From Thioclava atlantica (GTDB lineage Bacteria; Pseudomonadota; Alphaproteobacteria; Rhodobacterales; Rhodobacteraceae): a stretch of 64,000 nucleotides of DNA. Of this stretch, positions 37,500 through 45,434 are shown in pieces. A program made the position numbers and the translations under genes. Where the stretch lies: contig NZ_AQRC01000005.1 in NCBI RefSeq assembly GCF_000737065.1, positions 62,001 through 126,000 of the forward strand, written 5' to 3'. Numbering within the stretch: the stretch's first letter is position 1; every line of letters starts with the position of its first letter. The notes under the pieces are model-generated. The model was not told the DNA's origin, made no database searches, and saw nothing but the letters and a program-made list of their open reading frames with translations.

Positions 37500-39644
37500 T
37501 CAGGGCGCAGTGGGTGCGGTCAACTGGCCGAGGCTCGTCCCCGCAAGCCCTGCAAAGCGCGCCACCACGGTCCCGTCGGCCGAGAGCAGAAGATCTCCGC
37601 CCTCGTCGGCGACGCTGAAATGCGCGCTCGCTCCGGCGGTCAGGTCCAGGCTGTCCTCGCCGATATGGAAATCATGCACCGTGGTCACGCCGGAGCCGCC
37701 GGTCACGTCGAGCTCGAGCGTGTCATGCGCGGTGCCACCGGTCGGATCGAGCGTCACGTCGTTGCCCAGCACCGTCGAGATCGTATCGGCATCCGCGCCG
37801 CCCTCGAGGCTGTTGCCCGCGCCGGTCGCGACCAGCACGTCGTGGCCCGCACCGCCCGAAAGCGTATCGCCCCCCGCGGGATCGTCCGCGACAAGCGTGT
37901 CATGGCCGGCCCCGCCAAGGAGGTGATCCGTCCCGCTCGCCCCGACATAGAGGTGGTCGTCCCCCTCGCCGCCCTCGAGCGTGTCATCGCCTGCATTGGC
38001 GTGGAGCGCGTCATTGCCCGCACCGCCCTGAAGCAGATCGTCTCCCGGCCCGCCCCAGAGCGTGTCATCGCCTGCCGCCCCCTGCAGCGTATCCGCGCCG
38101 CCGTGACCGAGCAGCACGTCATTCCCCATCCGCCCGGAGAGCAAATCCGCCTGCGGCCCGCCCGCGAGATGGAGGGAAACGCTGGCGGGATCGAGCATGT
38201 TCTCGACCGTCAGCCCCTGCCCGGCGAGCCCGTTGAAGAGCGCGACATCGGTGCCGCCATAGCTCATCATCAGATCGCCGCCCTGTTCGGTCAGGCTGAC
38301 ATCATGCGGGCTCACGCCCTCGGGCAGCTCGACCCGGTCGAGGCCGGGCGCGAAATCGGTGACGGTTTCGGTCTCGCCCTGGTGATCGGCATTCGGCGCG
38401 AAGGGCACGATCACATCCTCGCCCCCTCCGGTGGTGACGGTGTCATGCGCCCCGGTGACGAAGAGGTCATTGCCCGCCCCGCCATCGAGATGGTTGTCAT
38501 TGCCATTGCCGAAAAGCGTGTCGTCGCCCTCGCCGCCATGCAGCTCGCCCGCGGTGCCGAAGGCGCCCATCACATCGTCGCCCTTGCCGCCCAGAAGCGT
38601 CTCGGCATCGCCATAGGCCGCGAGCGTGTCGTCGCCATTGCCGCCCGCGAGCTGGGCGTCGGCCTCGTGGGTCGAGAGATTCACCTGCCCGGGCGCGCCG
38701 GGATAGATCTGCCCGATATCCGTTCCCGCAAGCCCCGTCAGCCGCGCCACCGGCTGACCATGTGCCATCACCAGAAGGTCGTGCCCGTCATCCTGCGCGC
38801 TGATTTCACCATCCGAGACATGTTCGAATTTCAGCGTGTCGAGCCCGGGTTCGAAATGATCGACCGTCATCACCGATCCGTCCGGGATCACCAGAAGCGA
38901 ATCTCCCGCCCCGTCGCCGGAGAGGCTGCTATCCGCGCCCTGCCCCAGATCGACATGGGCCATCGCGAAACTGTGGATCGAATCCGCCCCGGTGCCACCG
39001 TCGATGAACGTCTCCTGCGTCGGATCGTCCGCGACCTGAACCCCGCCGCCAGCGAGGCCGTTCGGGCCTGCCGGGCCGAAATAGATCGTGTCGTTCCCTT
39101 CGCCGCCAAGCGCGGTATTGCCGTCGGAATGGCCGAGATTGAGCCAGTCATTCCCGAGCCCGCCATCGAGCGTGTTGCCCGCGCTGTCATTGCCGAAGAG
39201 GCTGTCCTGACCCGCGCCGCCCTCGAGCAGGTCACCGCCGCCCGGGCCCACGCGCAGCACGTCATTTCCGGCCTCGCCCTGAAGCGTGTCGTGCCCCTGC
39301 CCGCCATCGAGCGTATCGTTGCCTTCGCCGCCATGCAGCTGGTCGTTGCCCGGCCCGCCATAGAGCAGATCCGCCCCGGTGCCGCCCAGCAGGACATCGT
39401 CCCCGGCATAGCCCGCGAGCGTATCGTCGCCCCCCAGACCGTCGAGCGTATTGCTGTGCCAGTCGCCGTCGAGCAGATCGCCCGTCGCGTTACCGCCGGT
39501 CAGCGTGTCATGGGTCTGCGACGGGTCCTGGCCGTCCGTGCCGTCCCCGTTGCCGTCGTGTTGGTCACTGTGATGGCTGTTCCCGACCATGCCGATCGCG
39601 AATGCCGCGGGCAACAAGCCCAGCAAAAGCATCATTCCGAACAT
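37500..39644 (-). CDS. RTX calcium-binding repeat protein with N-terminal membrane anchor
   Basis: 714 residues. One hydrophobic helix at residues 4-20 (MMLLLGLLPAAFAIGMVG), a His/Asp/Gly-rich linker, then many GGxGxDxLx nonapeptides (GGEGNDTLDGGQGHDTL and so on). The RTX blocks are interrupted by three similar modules of about 50-60 residues (near 258-318, 428-480, 655-714), each starting DFxxGxDxLxL, with GGDLLL in the middle and F/LxGLAGT at the end. The protein ends in the third module without an obvious enzyme domain. Such proteins are Ca-folded, usually secreted by type I systems; no hlyBD genes are here. Function unknown. Confidence 0.85.
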   Translation of the reverse strand: MFGMMLLLGLLPAAFAIGMVGNSHHSDQHDGNGDGTDGQDPSQTHDTLTGGNATGDLLDGDWHSNTLDGLGGDDTLAGYAGDDVLLGGTGADLLYGGPGNDQLHGGEGNDTLDGGQGHDTLQGEAGNDVLRVGPGGGDLLEGGAGQDSLFGNDSAGNTLDGGLGNDWLNLGHSDGNTALGGEGNDTIYFGPAGPNGLAGGGVQVADDPTQETFIDGGTGADSIHSFAMAHVDLGQGADSSLSGDGAGDSLLVIPDGSVMTVDHFEPGLDTLKFEHVSDGEISAQDDGHDLLVMAHGQPVARLTGLAGTDIGQIYPGAPGQVNLSTHEADAQLAGGNGDDTLAAYGDAETLLGGKGDDVMGAFGTAGELHGGEGDDTLFGNGNDNHLDGGAGNDLFVTGAHDTVTTGGGEDVIVPFAPNADHQGETETVTDFAPGLDRVELPEGVSPHDVSLTEQGGDLMMSYGGTDVALFNGLAGQGLTVENMLDPASVSLHLAGGPQADLLSGRMGNDVLLGHGGADTLQGAAGDDTLWGGPGDDLLQGGAGNDALHANAGDDTLEGGEGDDHLYVGASGTDHLLGGAGHDTLVADDPAGGDTLSGGAGHDVLVATGAGNSLEGGADADTISTVLGNDVTLDPTGGTAHDTLELDVTGGSGVTTVHDFHIGEDSLDLTAGASAHFSVADEGGDLLLSADGTVVARFAGLAGTSLGQLTAPTAP

Positions 39645-39809
39645 CTGAAATCCCCAATCGGCCCGGCAGCCGGGCCCACCCGCGATAAGTTGACACGCAG
39701 GTAAGATCCGGGGTCAACGCGGTCGTCGGGGAATTCGAACGGCGCGTCCCTCACGATCCGGTGATCGTTTCAGAATGAGAAGAAAACGCGGCCTATCTTT
39801 GCGAATTGG

Positions 39810-40268
39810 TTAGGTTTTCGGGCCGTAGAGTTCCTCGGCGCGTTTCTCGAAAGCCCGCACGATCCGTTGCATCGCCTCGTTGAAGACGACCCCGATCACG
39901 CCCTGGAGGATCGCGTTCTTGAACTCGAAATCGACATGGAAATCGACGTCGCATCCGCCCTCGGGCCGGTCGGTCATGCGCCAGTGGCTGTGCATGTATT
40001 TGAACGGCCCGTCGAGATATTCGGTCTCGATGTGATGGTCGTCGGGATGCAGCACCACGCGCGAGCCGAACTTCTCGCGAAACACCTTGAACGAGATCAC
40101 CAGGTCCGCAAGCATCACCTCGCCGCCATCGGGCTGCGGCGTGCGCGAGCGGATCCGCGCCGCCGAGTTCCAGGGCAGGAATTCCGGGTAGCGGGCGACA
40201 TCGGCCACCAGATCGTAGATCTGCTGCGCGCTGTAGGGCATCACCCGGTTCTCGTGATGTTGAGGCAT
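39810..40268 (-). CDS. Coenzyme Q-binding protein COQ10 / RatA-like START protein
   Basis: 152 residues from [12 protein letters not shown] with GGGGGAGCC before the ATG. START/SRPBCC fold: [44 protein letters not shown] and the C-terminal helix [21 protein letters not shown]. Mitochondrial and alphaproteobacterial members bind ubiquinone and support respiration; the name RatA (toxin) comes from E. coli, and toxicity should not be assumed. Divergent from hpt. Confidence 0.9.
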   Translation of the reverse strand: MPQHHENRVMPYSAQQIYDLVADVARYPEFLPWNSAARIRSRTPQPDGGEVMLADLVISFKVFREKFGSRVVLHPDDHHIETEYLDGPFKYMHSHWRMTDRPEGGCDVDFHVDFEFKNAILQGVIGVVFNEAMQRIVRAFEKRAEELYGPKT

Positions 40269-40351
40269 GGCTCCCCCGTTTTCTTGAGCGCCTTGATGCG
40301 ATAAAGCTAAGGCCGAGCGCAACCCCCGCAACCCGTCCGAGGTCAGACATC

Positions 40352-40900
40352 ATGACGCAGCGCCCCTATGTGATCGACCAGATGATCTCGGCCAAGCAGA
40401 TCGCGGCGCGGGTCGAACAGCTCGCAGGCGAGATCACCCGCACCTTCGGCGCGACCGACCAGCTCGTCGTGGTGGGGCTGTTGCGCGGGTCGTTCGTCTT
40501 CATCGCCGATCTGGTGCGCGAGATCGACCTGCCCGTCGAGGTCGATTTCCTCGAGGCCTCCTCCTATGGCGACAGCACGGAAAGCTCTCGCGAGGTGCGC
40601 ATCCTCAAGGATTTGCGCGCGGGCATCCAGGGGCGCGACGTGCTGGTGGTCGAGGATATCGTCGATACCGGCTTCACGCTGCGCCATGTGATGGGCCTGC
40701 TCGGCGCGCGTAAGCCGCGCCGGCTCGAAAGCTGCGCGCTGCTCGACAAGCCGTCGCGGCGCGAGGTCGATATCCGCGCGAGCTGGACCGGTTTCGAGAT
40801 CCCCGACGAATTCGTCGTGGGCTACGGGATCGACTACGCGCAGCGCAACCGCAACCTGCCCTATATCGGCAAGGTGCGCTTTCTCGAGGCGGGCCAGTGA
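40352..40900 (+). CDS. hpt: Hypoxanthine phosphoribosyltransferase
   Basis: 182 residues. Type I PRTase with [16 protein letters not shown], the PRPP loop [14 protein letters not shown], and the C-terminal [27 protein letters not shown] base-binding segment. Salvages hypoxanthine (and often guanine) to IMP/GMP. Its TGA overlaps the GTG of a small membrane-protein gene. Confidence 0.95.
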   Translation: MTQRPYVIDQMISAKQIAARVEQLAGEITRTFGATDQLVVVGLLRGSFVFIADLVREIDLPVEVDFLEASSYGDSTESSREVRILKDLRAGIQGRDVLVVEDIVDTGFTLRHVMGLLGARKPRRLESCALLDKPSRREVDIRASWTGFEIPDEFVVGYGIDYAQRNRNLPYIGKVRFLEAGQ

Positions 40901-41079
40901 ACCTCACCTGGCTGATGCGGATGGCGAAATGGGCGCGCCGGCCGCCCTCGATGCTGCATGTGAAGATCGCCGCTGTCGCGATCGCCGCCGTAATCGCGAT
41001 CGTGGTGGCGGAGAAGCTGGGGCTCTGGCCGGACTGGGCGCGGGTCAATCCGCGCGGCCTGCGCCACTGGCGGCCCTGA
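40897..41079 (+). CDS. Small membrane protein coupled to hpt, unknown function
   Basis: 60 residues, GTG start overlapping the hpt stop in GTGA. One helix ([22 protein letters not shown], about 23-44) between basic ends. The stop codon lies in an 8-bp GGCGGCCC/GGGCCGCC hairpin (41069-41089) without T-tract. Coding is supported by coupling and by the basic-hydrophobic layout; no family recognised. Confidence 0.6.
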   Translation: MNLTWLMRMAKWARRPPSMLHVKIAAVAIAAVIAIVVAEKLGLWPDWARVNPRGLRHWRP

Positions 41080-41102
41080 GCGGGCCGCCATCTTGACGGG
41101 GC

Positions 41103-41642
41103 TTATTGCGCCGCCTTCTGCTCGCCGTTGAGAAGCGGACGAAGCTCCGAGGCGATCACCCGCTCGGTCAGCGGCCCGGCGAAGCGGAAGAGAACCTTGC
41201 CCTTGCCGTCCACGACGAAAGTCTCGGGCACGCCGTAGACGCCCCAATTGAGCGCCATCTGGCCTTTCGGGTCGGCCCCCAGTTCGGCGAAGGGATTGCC
41301 CAGCTCCAACAGGAAGTCCTGCGCCTTGCCCGGCTTGTCCTTGTAGTTCACCCCGTAGATCGCCACGCCTTCCTCGGACAGCGCCTTGAGATTGGGGTGC
41401 TCGACCCGGCAGGGCGCGCACCACGAGGCCCAGAAATTCACCAGCTTGATCCCGCCCGAGCGCAGATCGGCATCGGTGAAGGGCTCGGACTCGCCCAGCG
41501 GATCGAGCTGGACAGGCGGGGCCTCCTTCCCGGCAAAGGCGGTGGGCAGCTGGGTCGGATCCTCGCGGCTCATGCCCCAGATGAAGAGCCCCGCGAGCGC
41601 CGCGAAAATGAGCGGCGGGAGAAGCATCAAAGGTTTAACCAT
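41103..41642 (-). CDS. ccmG: Thiol:disulfide interchange protein CcmG/DsbE
   Basis: 179 residues. One N-terminal helix anchors it in the inner membrane; the periplasmic thioredoxin fold carries WASWCAPCRVEHPNL (about 78) and the GVYGVPETFVVDGKG cis-Pro region. Keeps apocytochrome c cysteines reduced for haem ligation. Start overlaps the ccmD 3' end by 8 bases. Confidence 0.95.
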   Translation of the reverse strand: MVKPLMLLPPLIFAALAGLFIWGMSREDPTQLPTAFAGKEAPPVQLDPLGESEPFTDADLRSGGIKLVNFWASWCAPCRVEHPNLKALSEEGVAIYGVNYKDKPGKAQDFLLELGNPFAELGADPKGQMALNWGVYGVPETFVVDGKGKVLFRFAGPLTERVIASELRPLLNGEQKAAQ

Positions 41643-41838
41643 TCTTCCGGCCCTCCCGGCGCGCCTCGGCCTCGTCCAGCATCCGCTTCACCTTCGCGCT
41701 GCGCCACAGGCTCGTGAGCACCACCGCGACCAGCAGCACGATCGTCACCCCCCAGGAGATGTTGACCGTATAGGCATAGGATTTCGTCGAAGGGTCGGGC
41801 AGCGCCACCCCGGTCGAACTCGTCGTCGTCTGGTTCAT
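41635..41838 (-). CDS. ccmD: Haem exporter protein CcmD
   Basis: 67 residues with one transmembrane helix (WGVTIVLLVAVVLTSLW) and a basic cytoplasmic tail (KVKRMLDEAEARREGRKNG). Small CcmD proteins release holo-CcmE from the CcmABC complex. Identified by size, topology and position between ccmC (ATGA overlap) and ccmG. Confidence 0.88.
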   Translation of the reverse strand: MNQTTTSSTGVALPDPSTKSYAYTVNISWGVTIVLLVAVVLTSLWRSAKVKRMLDEAEARREGRKNG

Positions 41839-42563
41839 GCCATGCGCTCACGTTGCTCGAGCGCGTTCAGCCGGCGCGCCCGGATCTCGGTACGGGTGCG
41901 CAACAGCACCAATGCGATGAAGAAGAGGATGAACCCGGCCAGACACAGCAGAAGCGGGAACCAGTAGACATCCGCGATATGCTGCTGCTCGTCCATCGAG
42001 AGCGTCGAGCCCTGATGCAGGCCCTGGTTCCAGAAATAGGCCGCGTAACGCGAGAGCACCGCGAAGACCGCCCCCACGAGGCACAACACGCCGGTCAGAT
42101 CCGCCGCGGTGTCGGGGTTCTCCACCGCCGACCACAGCGCCATATAGCCCAGGTAGAACAGGAACAGGATCAGGAAGGAGGTCAGCCGCGGGTCCCAGGC
42201 CCACCAGGTCCCCCACATCGGCTGGCCCCAGACCGCGCCGGTGATCAGAGCGATCAGCGTCATCACCGCACCGATGGGCGCCGCCGCCTTCGCCGCGAGC
42301 GCCGAGACATGGTGGCGCCGGACCAGCCAGATCAGCGAGGTCACCAGCATCATCACCCAGATGTTGATCGCCATCATCGCGGCGGGCACATGGACATAGA
42401 TCACCTTGACCGAGCCGCCGAAATTCTCCGCCGCGGGGACGAAGAAATACCCCCAGACCAGCCCGATCCCGAGCGTGATCGCGGCCAGCGCCACGCTCCA
42501 GGGAAGGATCCTGTCGGTGGTCTTCATGAATTTTACGGGGTTCGCGTATTCCCAGATCGACAT
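41835..42563 (-). CDS. ccmC: Haem transporter/handling protein CcmC
   Basis: 242 residues from MSIWEYANPVKF; GGGAGAACG before the ATG. Six helices; the periplasmic tryptophan-rich haem motif is WGTWWAWDPRLTS, with flanking His in VIYVHVPAA and GLHQGS. Loads haem on CcmE. 61 bp after the ccmB stop. Confidence 0.95.
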   Translation of the reverse strand: MSIWEYANPVKFMKTTDRILPWSVALAAITLGIGLVWGYFFVPAAENFGGSVKVIYVHVPAAMMAINIWVMMLVTSLIWLVRRHHVSALAAKAAAPIGAVMTLIALITGAVWGQPMWGTWWAWDPRLTSFLILFLFYLGYMALWSAVENPDTAADLTGVLCLVGAVFAVLSRYAAYFWNQGLHQGSTLSMDEQQHIADVYWFPLLLCLAGFILFFIALVLLRTRTEIRARRLNALEQRERMA

Positions 42564-42624
42564 CGTTCTCCCGCTCGTCTCCTGCCCTGATCGGCCTTGT
42601 CTATCACAGTCCCGCGCGCGCGCC

Positions 42625-43281
42625 CTAGCGCAGATTGACGCGGATCGCGGCGGCTGACGCAAAGGGAACCAGCGCGACGGTCGCGGCGGTGATCCCGGCC
42701 AGCATCAGAAGCGGTGTCTGTGTCGCCATCCCCCCGGCGCCGCGGCGCACGAGCTCCGCACCGAAGATGAGGGTCGGAACGTAGAATGGCAAGACCAGCA
42801 GCGACAGAAGAAGTCCGCCGCGCTTGAGCCCGACGGTGAGCGCCGCGCCGAACGTGCCCAGAACCGAGAGCGCCGGCGTACCGAGCAAGAGCGCCACCAC
42901 CAGCCAGAACTGCGCATCGGGCGCGAGATTGAGCAGGATGCCGAAGACCGGAGCGGCGACGACCAGGGGCAGCCCCGTCGTGATCCAATGCGCGAGCGCC
43001 TTGATCGAGACCACCCCCTCGAGCGGGATCGGCGCGGTGACCAGCAGATCGAGCGAGCCATCCTCGTAATCGAGCGCGAAGATCCGGTCGAGCGAGAGCA
43101 GGCAGGCGAGAAGCGCCCCGATCCACAAGATCCCCGGCGCGATCCGCGCGAGGATCTCCTGCTGCGGCCCGACCCCGAAGGGCACCAGCGTGACCACGAT
43201 CAGGAAGAAGGCGAGCCCGAGGCCGAAACCGCCCCCGGCCCGCACCGCCAGCCGCAGGTCACGAAGCAGAAGCGCGATCAT
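42625..43281 (-). CDS. ccmB: Haem exporter protein CcmB
   Basis: 218 residues, six helices; typical opening LLLRDLRLAVRAGG and motif ALDYEDGSLDLLVTAP, LPFYVPTLIFGAELV. Membrane partner of the CcmA ATPase. Separated from ccmA by 166 bp that contain an inverted pair of repeat elements, an unusual break in this operon. Confidence 0.95.
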   Translation of the reverse strand: MIALLLRDLRLAVRAGGGFGLGLAFFLIVVTLVPFGVGPQQEILARIAPGILWIGALLACLLSLDRIFALDYEDGSLDLLVTAPIPLEGVVSIKALAHWITTGLPLVVAAPVFGILLNLAPDAQFWLVVALLLGTPALSVLGTFGAALTVGLKRGGLLLSLLVLPFYVPTLIFGAELVRRGAGGMATQTPLLMLAGITAATVALVPFASAAAIRVNLR

Positions 43282-43308
43282 GCCGAACCTCCCCGGCCCC
43301 GGGCGCGC

Positions 43309-43373
43309 AGGGGGGCGCCGCCCCCCTCGCGGCTGCGCCGCTCACCCCCCGGGATATTTCTCTCAAGAGGAAG
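43309..43373 (+). repeat. Composite 3' element, copy C1 (inside ccmA-ccmB gap)
   Basis: Plus-strand order: hairpin AGGGGGGC-GCC-GCCCCCCT (43309-43327), hairpin GCGGC-TGC-GCCGC (43329-43341), tail CCCCCCGGGATATTTCTCTC and AAGAGGAAG. It is antisense to the ccm genes and head to head with copy C2. Architecture is the same as copies E and F. Confidence 0.72.
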
Positions 43374-43384
43374 ACAGCGGCGGG

Positions 43385-43413
43385 CTTCCTCTTGATCCAA
43401 ATATCCCCGCCGG
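43385..43413 (-). repeat. Composite 3' element, copy C2 (tail only, after ccmA)
   Basis: Minus strand: CCGGCGGGGATATTTGGATC then AAGAGGAAG, in sense orientation 35 bases after the ccmA stop. No hairpins. With C1 and an 11-base spacer it forms a long imperfect inverted repeat. Confidence 0.65.
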
Positions 43414-43447
43414 AGGCATCCGACCGCGCCGCTCATGTTGCCGCCGA

Positions 43448-44080
43448 TCATAGGAATGCCTCGTCGAACGCGCCCTTCAGACCGCCCTCCTCGGGGGGCT
43501 TCGCCTTGAAGGGTGTGAGATCGAGAACGCGCGCCTCCTCGAGCCCGAGATCGATATGGGTGGCGATGAGCGCGGTTCCCCCACCCGCGAGATGGGTTCG
43601 CACGGCGTCGGCGAAGAGCGCGACCGAGGCCGTATCGAGCGATACGGTCGGCTCGTCGAGCACCCAGACCGGCCGGCCGGTCACCAGGAGCCGCGCCAGG
43701 CCGAGCCGGCGCTTCTGTCCCGCCGAGAGGCTCATCGCCGCGCGATCGGCGAGGCCGCGCAGGTTCATCCGCTCGAGCGCGGGCTCGATCTCGTGGGTGG
43801 CGTAGACGGAGGCCCAGAATGTCAGGTTCTCGCGCACGCTGAGCGTGGATTTCAGCCCGTCGGAATGGGCGGCATAGGCCATGCTCTCGGGCGGGATCGA
43901 GATCGAGCCCGCCAGCGCCGGCTGCAGCCCCGCGAGAGTGCGCAGAAGCGTCGTCTTGCCGACGCCGTTCGGGCCGCGGATCACGAGAGCATGGCCCGCC
44001 TCGACGGCGAAATCGAGCCCTTCGAGCACGGGCAGACCGCCGCGCGAGACCGCCAGACCCTCGACCGAGAGCATCGTCAT
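43448..44080 (-). CDS. ccmA: Haem exporter ATP-binding protein CcmA
   Basis: 210 residues. Walker [12 protein letters not shown], signature [16 protein letters not shown], Walker [14 protein letters not shown]-loop IATHIDLGL. ATPase of the CcmAB release complex. Its ATG overlaps the DUF498 stop in ATGA. Confidence 0.95.
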   Translation of the reverse strand: MTMLSVEGLAVSRGGLPVLEGLDFAVEAGHALVIRGPNGVGKTTLLRTLAGLQPALAGSISIPPESMAYAAHSDGLKSTLSVRENLTFWASVYATHEIEPALERMNLRGLADRAAMSLSAGQKRRLGLARLLVTGRPVWVLDEPTVSLDTASVALFADAVRTHLAGGGTALIATHIDLGLEEARVLDLTPFKAKPPEEGGLKGAFDEAFL

Positions 44081-44463
44081 GCGCGCGCCTCGCCCGCCTC
44101 GGGCATGGCGAGGAGCGCGCAGCCGACGCGGCGGCCTTCCGACAAAAGGACGTTATAGGTGCGGGCGGCGGAGGGCGTCGCCATCCCCTCGCACATGATC
44201 CCCTTCGCTTCGAGCGCGGAGACGAAGGGCTTGGGAAGATGGGCGATCTCGGCGCCGGTGCCGATGAAGAGAAGGTCGATCTGTCCCGCGAGCGCCTCGA
44301 GCGTGGCCAGATCCTCGAACCCGCCCCATGCGCCCACCGCATCGGCCATCACCCAGAGATGGCCGCGCCGGACCTCTCCCGCGACGCGGAAAAAGCCCGG
44401 CCCGTAGCCGTCGATGGGCAGCGCGTTGCCGAAATCGGCCTCAGTCAGCAGCGACATCACCAT
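44077..44463 (-). CDS. Mth938-like / DUF498 domain protein
   Basis: 128 residues from [13 protein letters not shown] (or two codons later). [40 protein letters not shown] and [21 protein letters not shown] match the Mth938/DUF498 family (human NDUFAF3 belongs to it). Function in bacteria is unknown. The start lies 23 bases inside the 3' end of secF, and its stop overlaps ccmA, so it bridges the sec and ccm operons. Confidence 0.88.
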   Translation of the reverse strand: MVMSLLTEADFGNALPIDGYGPGFFRVAGEVRRGHLWVMADAVGAWGGFEDLATLEALAGQIDLLFIGTGAEIAHLPKPFVSALEAKGIMCEGMATPSAARTYNVLLSEGRRVGCALLAMPEAGEARA

Positions 44464-45421
44464 TGTCGAAGAACTTCTCGGAAGGGTCCTTCGTCTCCTT
44501 GTTGCGGTCGAGCCCGATGAACAGGACGATGTTCTTCGCGACATAGACCGAGGAATAGGTGCCCACGATCACGCCCCAGGTCATCGCGAAGACGAAATTG
44601 CGGATCACGTCGCCGCCCAGCACCAGAAGCGAGATCAGCGCCAGCAGCGTGGTCCCGGAGGTCATCACCGTACGCGAGAGCGTCTCGTTGACCGAGAGGT
44701 TCATCACCTCGCGCAGCGGCATCTTCTTGTATTTCACGAGGTTCTCGCGAAGACGGTCGAACACGACGACGGTGTCGTTGATCGAATAGCCGAGGATCGT
44801 CAGCAGCGCCGCGATGATCGACAGGTCGAAGCGGAACTGGAACAGCGAGAAGATCCCGATCGTCACCGTCACGTCATGCACGAGTGCCGCAACCGCGCCC
44901 ACCGAGAACTGCCATTCGAAGCGCAGCCAGACATAGACGAGGATCGCGAAGACCGCGGCGAGAACCGACCAGACCGCGGTCCAGATCAGCTCGCCCGACA
45001 CTTTCGGACCGATCGACTCGGTCGAGGTGATCTTCACGTCCTTGTTCACGGTCTTGAGCGCATCGAGCACCTGGCCCTGGGTCTCGGGCGAGATCGCCTC
45101 CTGCCCGTCCTGCGCCTGGATCCGGATCGTCGCAACATGTTGGTCGGCGCGGAAATTCGGATCGAAGACCTGGGTGATCGCGACATCGCCCAGGTTGAGC
45201 GGCGCGATCGCCTGCCGGTAGGCGCCGACATCGACGGGAATATCGCTCTCGGTGCGGATCGTGGTGCCGCCGCGGAAGTCGATGCCGAGGTTGAGCCCCA
45301 TCGTGAGGACGAGGATGATCGAGGCGATCACCATCACCACCGAGACGCCGAACGTCACGACCTGGTGCTTGAAGAAATCGAAGTTGGTCTTCTCGGGGAC
45401 CAGTTTCAGACGGAATGCCAT
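44441..45421 (-). CDS. secF: Protein translocase subunit SecF
   Basis: 326 residues, six helices. GLNLGIDFRGGTTI is the first-loop motif; TILGYSINDTVVVFDRLREN and the C-terminal SRTVMTSGTTLLALISLLVLGG are family signatures. With SecD pulls exported proteins into the periplasm using proton-motive force. 13 bp after secD. Confidence 0.96.
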   Translation of the reverse strand: MAFRLKLVPEKTNFDFFKHQVVTFGVSVVMVIASIILVLTMGLNLGIDFRGGTTIRTESDIPVDVGAYRQAIAPLNLGDVAITQVFDPNFRADQHVATIRIQAQDGQEAISPETQGQVLDALKTVNKDVKITSTESIGPKVSGELIWTAVWSVLAAVFAILVYVWLRFEWQFSVGAVAALVHDVTVTIGIFSLFQFRFDLSIIAALLTILGYSINDTVVVFDRLRENLVKYKKMPLREVMNLSVNETLSRTVMTSGTTLLALISLLVLGGDVIRNFVFAMTWGVIVGTYSSVYVAKNIVLFIGLDRNKETKDPSEKFFDNGDVAAD

Positions 45422-45434
45422 ATCTGCTGCTCCC

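Noticed and set aside
37500-39644. Dense short repeats resembling a CRISPR array or satellite
   Set aside because: They are imperfect 27-bp periods in frame, coding GGxGxDxLx nonapeptides within one long gene.
39810-40268. RatA toxin of a toxin-antitoxin pair
   Set aside because: No antitoxin partner; alphaproteobacterial members are better viewed as COQ10-like ubiquinone-binding proteins.
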